Assembly (NCBI GenBank): GCA_943372515.1
Contig: CALRYY010000151.1
Coordinates: forward strand, 1 to 8,782
Origin: RAM1 sp943372515
Lineage (GTDB): Bacteria > Pseudomonadota > Gammaproteobacteria > Burkholderiales > Burkholderiaceae_C
Length of the DNA stretch: 8,782 nt
Direction of reading: 5' to 3'
The notes under the pieces are model-generated. The model was not told the origin of the DNA, did no database searches, and was given only the letters and a program-made list of their open reading frames with translations. Shown here one piece after another: positions 4,515 to 8,782 of this stretch. Each line of letters starts with the position of its first letter. Position 1 is the first letter of the stretch. The position numbers and the translations under genes are program-made.

Positions 4515-7500
4515 ATGAACGCTCCCACCACGCTCCAACACCTCATGGCTGCGGTCGACGACGCGCCGCGCCTGCGAGAGATCCCCTACAACTACACCTC
4601 GTTCTCGGACCGCGAGATCGTGATCCGGTTGCTGGGCTCCCGGGCCTGGGACGTCCTGAACCAGCTGCGCGAAGAGCGCCACACCGGCCGCTCAGCCCGC
4701 ATGTTGTACGAAGTGCTGGGCGACATCTGGGTGGTGCAGCGCAACCCCTACCTGCAGGACGACCTGCTGGACAACCCCAAACGCCGCCGCCAGCTGGTCG
4801 ATGCCCTGCGCCACCGCCTGGCTGAGGTGGACAAGCGCCGCACCCCGGGCACCGATACCGGGCGCGACGCCCTGGTGGGCGAACTGCTGCAGGCGGCCAA
4901 CGCCGCCATCCGCGCGTTTGACGCTGCGTTCACTGAAACCGCCGAGCTGCGCCGGCGCACCCAGCGCCTGCTGGGCAAGTTCACCGCGCGCGACAACATC
5001 AAGTTTGACGGCCTGAGCCGTGTGTCGCACGTGACAGACGCGACCGACTGGCGCGTGGAATACCCGTTTGTGGTGCTCACGCCCGACACCGAGGCCGAGA
5101 TGGCCGTGCTGGTGCGCTGCTGTATCGAGCTGGGCCTGACCATCATCCCGCGCGGGGGCGGCACGGGCTACACGGGCGGCGCCATCCCGCTGACCTGGAA
5201 GAGCGCGGTGATCAACACCGAAAAGCTCGAAGCCATGACCGAGGTGGAGATGATCTCCATCCCCGGCGTGGACCACCCCGTGCCCACTGTCTGGACCGAA
5301 GCCGGCGTGGTGACGCAGCGGGTGGCCGACGCGGCCGAGCGCGGCGGCTTTGTGTTCGCGGTGGACCCGACGTCGGCCGAGGCGTCATGTATCGGCGGCA
5401 ACATCGCCATGAACGCGGGCGGCAAAAAAGCCGTGCTGTGGGGCACGGCGCTGGACAACCTGGTGTCCTGGCGCATGGTGACGCCGCAGGCGCAGTGGCT
5501 GGAGGTCACGCGCCTGGACCACAACCTGGGCAAGATCCACGACGCCGAGATGGCGAGCTTTGAACTCAAGTACTTTGAGGCCGATGGCCGCACGCCGGTG
5601 CGCTCCGAGCGCCTGGACATTCCCGGCAAGACCTTCCGCAAGGAGGGCCTGGGCAAGGACGTGACCGACAAGTTCCTCAGCGGCCTGCCCGGCATCCAGA
5701 AGGAAGGCTGCGATGGCCTGATCACCAGCGGACGCTGGATCGTGCACCGCATGCCGGCCCACACCCGCACCGTGTGCATGGAGTTCTTTGGCAACGCGCG
5801 CGACGCCGTGCCCAGCATTGTCGAAATCAAGGACTTCATGTTCGCCGAGCAAAAGCGCTCGGGCGTGCTGCTGGCCGGCCTGGAGCATCTGGACGACCGC
5901 TACCTGAAGGCGGTGGGTTACGCCACCAAGAGCAAGCGCGGCGGCTTTCCCAAGATGGTGCTGATTGGTGACATCGCCGGTGACGACGCCGACGCCGTGG
6001 CCCGCGTCACGTCGGAAGTGGTGCGCATGGCCAATTCGCGCAGCGGTGAAGGCTTTGTGGCCGTGAGCCCCGAGGCGCGCAAGAAATTCTGGCTGGACCG
6101 CAAGCGCACGGCCGCCATCAGCAAGCACACCAATGCCTTCAAGATCAATGAAGACGTGGTGATCCCGCTGCCGCGCATGGCCGAATACACCGACGGCATC
6201 GAGCGCATCAACATCGAGCTGAGCCTGCGCAACAAGATCCGCCTGGCCGACACGCTGGAGGCTTTTTTCACCCGCGGCGAACTGCCGCTGGGCAAGAGCG
6301 ATGACGCCAGCGAGATCCCGTCGGCCGAGCTGCTGGAAGACCGCGTGGCCCAGGCCGTGGCGCTGCTGCGCGAGGTGCGCGCGCAGTGGCAGGGCTGGCT
6401 GGACCAGGTGGACCCGCTGTTTGCCCAGCTGCAGGACCACACCCTGCGCGCCAGCTGGAAGACACAGATCCGTGCGCCGCTGGCCAATATTTTTGCCGGC
6501 GACGCCTTCAAGCCCATCCTGGAAGAATGCAACGCCATCCACAAGCGCGTGCTCAAGGGCCGGGTATGGGTGGCCCTGCACATGCACGCTGGCGACGGCA
6601 ATGTGCACACCAACATCCCGGTCAACAGCGACGACTACGAGATGCTGCAGACCGCTCACGAGGCGGTCAAGCGCATCATGGTGCTGGCGCGTTCACTGGA
6701 CGGCGTGATCTCGGGCGAGCACGGCATCGGCATCACCAAGCTGGAGTTTTTGACCGACGCCGAGCTGCAGCCGTTTACCGACTACAAAAAGCGCGTGGAC
6801 CCCGAGGGCCGCTTCAACAAGGGCAAGCTGCTGCGCGACGCCAGCCCCGACGTGCACGCCGACCTGACCAATGCCTACACGCCCAGCTTCGGCCTGATGG
6901 GACATGAGTCATTGATCATGCAGCAGTCCGACATTGGCGCCATTGCCGACAGCGTCAAGGATTGCCTGCGCTGCGGCAAGTGCAAGCCGGTGTGCGCCAC
7001 CCACGTGCCGCGCGCCAACCTGCTGTACAGCCCGCGCAACAAGATCCTCGCCACCTCACTGCTGGTCGAGGCCTTCCTGTACGAGGAGCAGACCCGCCGC
7101 GGCGTGTCCATCAAGCACTGGGAGGAGTTTGAAGACGTGGCCGACCACTGCACCGTGTGCCACAAATGCCTGTCGCCGTGTCCGGTGGACATCGACTTTG
7201 GCGATGTGTCCATGAACATGCGCAACCTGCTGCGCAAGATGGGGCAGAAGTCATTCCGACCCGGCAATGCGCTGGCCATGTTCTTCCTGAATGCGACCAA
7301 CCCGCAGACCATCAAGCTGGTGCGCAGCGCCATGGTCAGCGTGGGCTTCAAGGCGCAACGCCTGGCCAACCAGGTGCTGCGCGTGGCCGCGAAGAAGCAG
7401 ACGGCCAAACCGCGCGCTACCGTGGGCACCGCGCCCATCAAGGAACAGGTCATCCACTTCATCAACAAGAAGATGCCCGCCGGCTTGCCCAAGAAGACCG

Positions 7501-8375
7501 CGCGTGCGCTGCTGGACATTGAAGACAAGGACTACGTCCCGATCATCCGCAATCCGGCGGCAACCAATGCCGAGACCGAGGCGGTGTTTTACTTCCCCGG
7601 CTGCGGCTCCGAGCGCCTGTTCAGCCAGGTGGGGCTGGCCACCCAGGCCATGCTGTGGCATGCGGGGGTGCAGACGGTGCTTCCGCCGGGCTACCTGTGC
7701 TGCGGCTACCCGCAGCGCGGCAGCGGCCAGTTTGATAAAGCCGAAAAGATCATCACCGACAACCGCGTGCTGTTCCATCGCGTGGCCAACACGCTGAACT
7801 ACCTGGATATCAAGACGGTGGTGGTCAGCTGCGGCACCTGTTACGACCAGCTGCAGGGCTATGAGTTCGGCAAGATCTTCCCGGGCAGCCGCATCATCGA
7901 CATTCACGAATACCTGCTGGAAAAGGGCATCACGCTGACCAGTCAGGACGCCTACCTGTACCACGACCCCTGCCACAGCCCCATGAAGCTGCAGGACCCC
8001 ATGAAGACCGTCAAGGCGCTGGTGGGCGACAACGTGCTCAAGAACGAACGCTGCTGTGGTGAATCAGGCACGCTGGGCGTGACGCGCCCCGACATCTCCA
8101 CCCAGGTGCGTTTTCGCAAGGAAGAAGAGCTGCGAAAGGGCGAGGCGCAACTGCGCGACGCCGGCCAGGTGGCGACGGGCGCCAACGTCAAGATCCTGAC
8201 CAGCTGCCCCAGCTGCCTGCAGGGGCTGACGCGCTACGGCAACGACCTGAACAACGGCCTGCTGGAGGCTGACTACATCGTCGTTGAGATGGCCAACCAG
8301 ATCCTGGGCCCTGACTGGATGCCGCAGTACGTGCAGGCAGCCAACAGCGGCGGCATCGAGCGCGTGCTGGTCTGA
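4515..8375 (+). CDS. DUF3683-type fused FAD-dependent 2-hydroxyacid dehydrogenase / Fe-S / CCG-domain oxidoreductase
   Basis: This is a 1286-aa cytoplasmic fusion resembling GlcD plus GlcF. Residues 1-160 are a DUF3683-like region (REIPYNYTSFSDREIVIRLL, 21-40). The PCMH FAD domain (about 183-420) has PRGGGTGYTGG (212-222) and DPTSAEASCIGGNIAMNAGG (284-303). The FAD-oxidase C-terminal domain (about 430-775) has W526..R529, K543, EDVVIP (546-551), H691-AGDGNV-H698 and GEHGIG (734-739). By analogy to D-2-hydroxyglutarate dehydrogenase, H691, H698 and E735 would bind metal and H736 would be catalytic. Two 4Fe-4S motifs follow: C817/C820/C823/C827 and C879/C882/C885/C889. Two CCG domains follow: C1030, CCG 1062-1064, C1106/C1109; and C1153, CCG 1180-1182 (C1180-C1181), C1231/C1234. 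It likely oxidises a D-2-hydroxy acid and passes electrons to the quinone pool or another carrier; the substrate is unknown. ATG 4515 has only a weak AGAAG. No signal peptide or clear membrane span is visible. Confidence 0.93.
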   Translation: MNAPTTLQHLMAAVDDAPRLREIPYNYTSFSDREIVIRLLGSRAWDVLNQLREERHTGRSARMLYEVLGDIWVVQRNPYLQDDLLDNPKRRRQLVDALRHRLAEVDKRRTPGTDTGRDALVGELLQAANAAIRAFDAAFTETAELRRRTQRLLGKFTARDNIKFDGLSRVSHVTDATDWRVEYPFVVLTPDTEAEMAVLVRCCIELGLTIIPRGGGTGYTGGAIPLTWKSAVINTEKLEAMTEVEMISIPGVDHPVPTVWTEAGVVTQRVADAAERGGFVFAVDPTSAEASCIGGNIAMNAGGKKAVLWGTALDNLVSWRMVTPQAQWLEVTRLDHNLGKIHDAEMASFELKYFEADGRTPVRSERLDIPGKTFRKEGLGKDVTDKFLSGLPGIQKEGCDGLITSGRWIVHRMPAHTRTVCMEFFGNARDAVPSIVEIKDFMFAEQKRSGVLLAGLEHLDDRYLKAVGYATKSKRGGFPKMVLIGDIAGDDADAVARVTSEVVRMANSRSGEGFVAVSPEARKKFWLDRKRTAAISKHTNAFKINEDVVIPLPRMAEYTDGIERINIELSLRNKIRLADTLEAFFTRGELPLGKSDDASEIPSAELLEDRVAQAVALLREVRAQWQGWLDQVDPLFAQLQDHTLRASWKTQIRAPLANIFAGDAFKPILEECNAIHKRVLKGRVWVALHMHAGDGNVHTNIPVNSDDYEMLQTAHEAVKRIMVLARSLDGVISGEHGIGITKLEFLTDAELQPFTDYKKRVDPEGRFNKGKLLRDASPDVHADLTNAYTPSFGLMGHESLIMQQSDIGAIADSVKDCLRCGKCKPVCATHVPRANLLYSPRNKILATSLLVEAFLYEEQTRRGVSIKHWEEFEDVADHCTVCHKCLSPCPVDIDFGDVSMNMRNLLRKMGQKSFRPGNALAMFFLNATNPQTIKLVRSAMVSVGFKAQRLANQVLRVAAKKQTAKPRATVGTAPIKEQVIHFINKKMPAGLPKKTARALLDIEDKDYVPIIRNPAATNAETEAVFYFPGCGSERLFSQVGLATQAMLWHAGVQTVLPPGYLCCGYPQRGSGQFDKAEKIITDNRVLFHRVANTLNYLDIKTVVVSCGTCYDQLQGYEFGKIFPGSRIIDIHEYLLEKGITLTSQDAYLYHDPCHSPMKLQDPMKTVKALVGDNVLKNERCCGESGTLGVTRPDISTQVRFRKEEELRKGEAQLRDAGQVATGANVKILTSCPSCLQGLTRYGNDLNNGLLEADYIVVEMANQILGPDWMPQYVQAANSGGIERVLV

Positions 8376-8377
8376 CC

Positions 8378-8782
8378 ATGGGAGCGCCGGCCTGCAGCCT
8401 GTGTGATTCAGACGGCGGTGCGCTGGTGTACCGCACCGTCATGTTTCGCGTGGTGCGTGCGCACGAGGCGGGGTTTGCCGCGTTTTACCGCGTGATCTGG
8501 AATGACCACAAGGCCGAGTTTTCCGACCTGAGCGCGGCGGCCCGGCGCTTGTGCATGGACGCCGTGGTGGCCGTGGAGCAGGCACTGCGTGAGCAACTGC
8601 AACCCACCAAGATCAACGTGGCGTCACTGGGCAACATGGTGCCCCATGTGCATTGGCACGTGATCGCGCGGTTTGACTGGGACAGCCACTTCCCTTCGCC
8701 CGTGTGGGCTGGCGCACAGCGGGAAACGCCGGCGGGCCCGTATGACAGCGTCGTGTCGCAGCGCGGCGCGACAGAGACGCTG
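8378..8782 (+). CDS. HIT-family nucleotide hydrolase/transferase (partial, 3' end beyond window)
   Basis: The frame from ATG 8378 stays open for 135 codons to the window edge. It carries the histidine-triad motif H90-V-H92-W-H94-V within MVPHVHWHVIARF, the nucleotide-phosphate-binding signature of HIT proteins; the middle/last His positions the nucleophile in this family. An N-terminal CSLC pair (C6, C9) resembles the CxxC seen in many HIT proteins and may bind zinc. Related Burkholderiales proteins are about 140 aa (from memory), so only a few residues are probably missing. Such proteins hydrolyse dinucleoside polyphosphates or nucleotide monophosphate conjugates; the substrate here is not inferable. 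The start lies two bases after the preceding TGA, with no clear Shine-Dalgarno, so it is probably co-transcribed and translationally coupled with the oxidoreductase gene. Confidence 0.9.
   Translation, partial: MGAPACSLCDSDGGALVYRTVMFRVVRAHEAGFAAFYRVIWNDHKAEFSDLSAAARRLCMDAVVAVEQALREQLQPTKINVASLGNMVPHVHWHVIARFDWDSHFPSPVWAGAQRETPAGPYDSVVSQRGATETL

Noticed and set aside
4346..4546. Small minus-strand frames (66 and 103 codons) in and beyond the divergent intergenic region
   Set aside because: They start inside the oxidoreductase gene, have no Shine-Dalgarno, and show no recognisable protein pattern.
5385..6659. Minus-strand open frame of 424 codons inside the oxidoreductase gene
   Set aside because: The coding strand carries FAD and metal-site motifs across this whole stretch; the antisense product is low-complexity Val/His/Gln/Ala.
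4515..8375. Reading the fusion protein as a G3P dehydrogenase (GlpABC-like)
   Set aside because: The Fe-S/CCG half resembles GlpC, but the flavin half has PCMH and GDGNxH/EHGIG motifs of GlcD/Dld enzymes and no DAO-type GxGxxG N-terminus.

Overview
The window looks like a chromosomal piece of a GC-rich betaproteobacterium, most likely a Comamonadaceae member (Acidovorax / Hydrogenophaga / Polaromonas type). This rests on strong G/C preference at third codon positions, close protein resemblance to enterobacterial Ugp proteins, a giant DUF3683-type flavin/iron-sulfur oxidoreductase followed by a small HIT protein (an arrangement I associate with Burkholderiales), and GC-rich palindromic repeats in the intergenic gaps. 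The assignment is from memory of such genomes, not from a search.

Layout. The left half (1-4317) is a minus-strand sn-glycerol-3-phosphate (G3P) / glycerophosphodiester uptake operon, read right to left: ugpB (periplasmic binding protein), ugpA and ugpE (membrane permeases), ugpC (ATPase), and at the very edge the first codons of a probable ugpQ (glycerophosphodiester phosphodiesterase). ugpA and ugpE are one base apart. The ugpB-ugpA and ugpE-ugpC gaps are each about 110 nt and each holds strong palindromes: two 8-bp/5-nt-loop hairpins in the first, and a 15-bp hairpin plus two short GC hairpins in the second. They look like two different dispersed repeat families and may set the ratio of binding protein, permease and ATPase.

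A 197-nt divergent intergenic region (4318-4514) holds a good Shine-Dalgarno for ugpB, a weak Pho-box-like site, and several hairpins before the rightward gene. A 13-nt AT-rich motif in it recurs, with one mismatch, just upstream of ugpC.

The right half (4515-8782) is plus strand. A 1286-residue cytoplasmic fusion protein contains an N-terminal DUF3683-like region, a GlcD/Dld-type FAD dehydrogenase with an apparently complete active site, two 4Fe-4S motifs and two cysteine-rich CCG domains. Two bases after its stop begins a HIT-family hydrolase that runs off the window.

How the genes work together. UgpBAEC imports G3P and glycerophosphodiesters, and UgpQ would release G3P from the diesters. 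The flavoprotein is built like a fused GlcD+GlcF and is predicted to oxidise a 2-hydroxy acid such as D-lactate, glycolate or D-2-hydroxyglutarate, passing electrons through its Fe-S/CCG half. It is not a DAO-type G3P dehydrogenase, so divergent placement next to ugp does not by itself link the two functions. I see no CRISPR array, transposon, tRNA or rRNA. The most interesting parts are the structured intergenic repeats, the shared upstream motif, and the oxidoreductase with its uncharacterised N-terminal domain.
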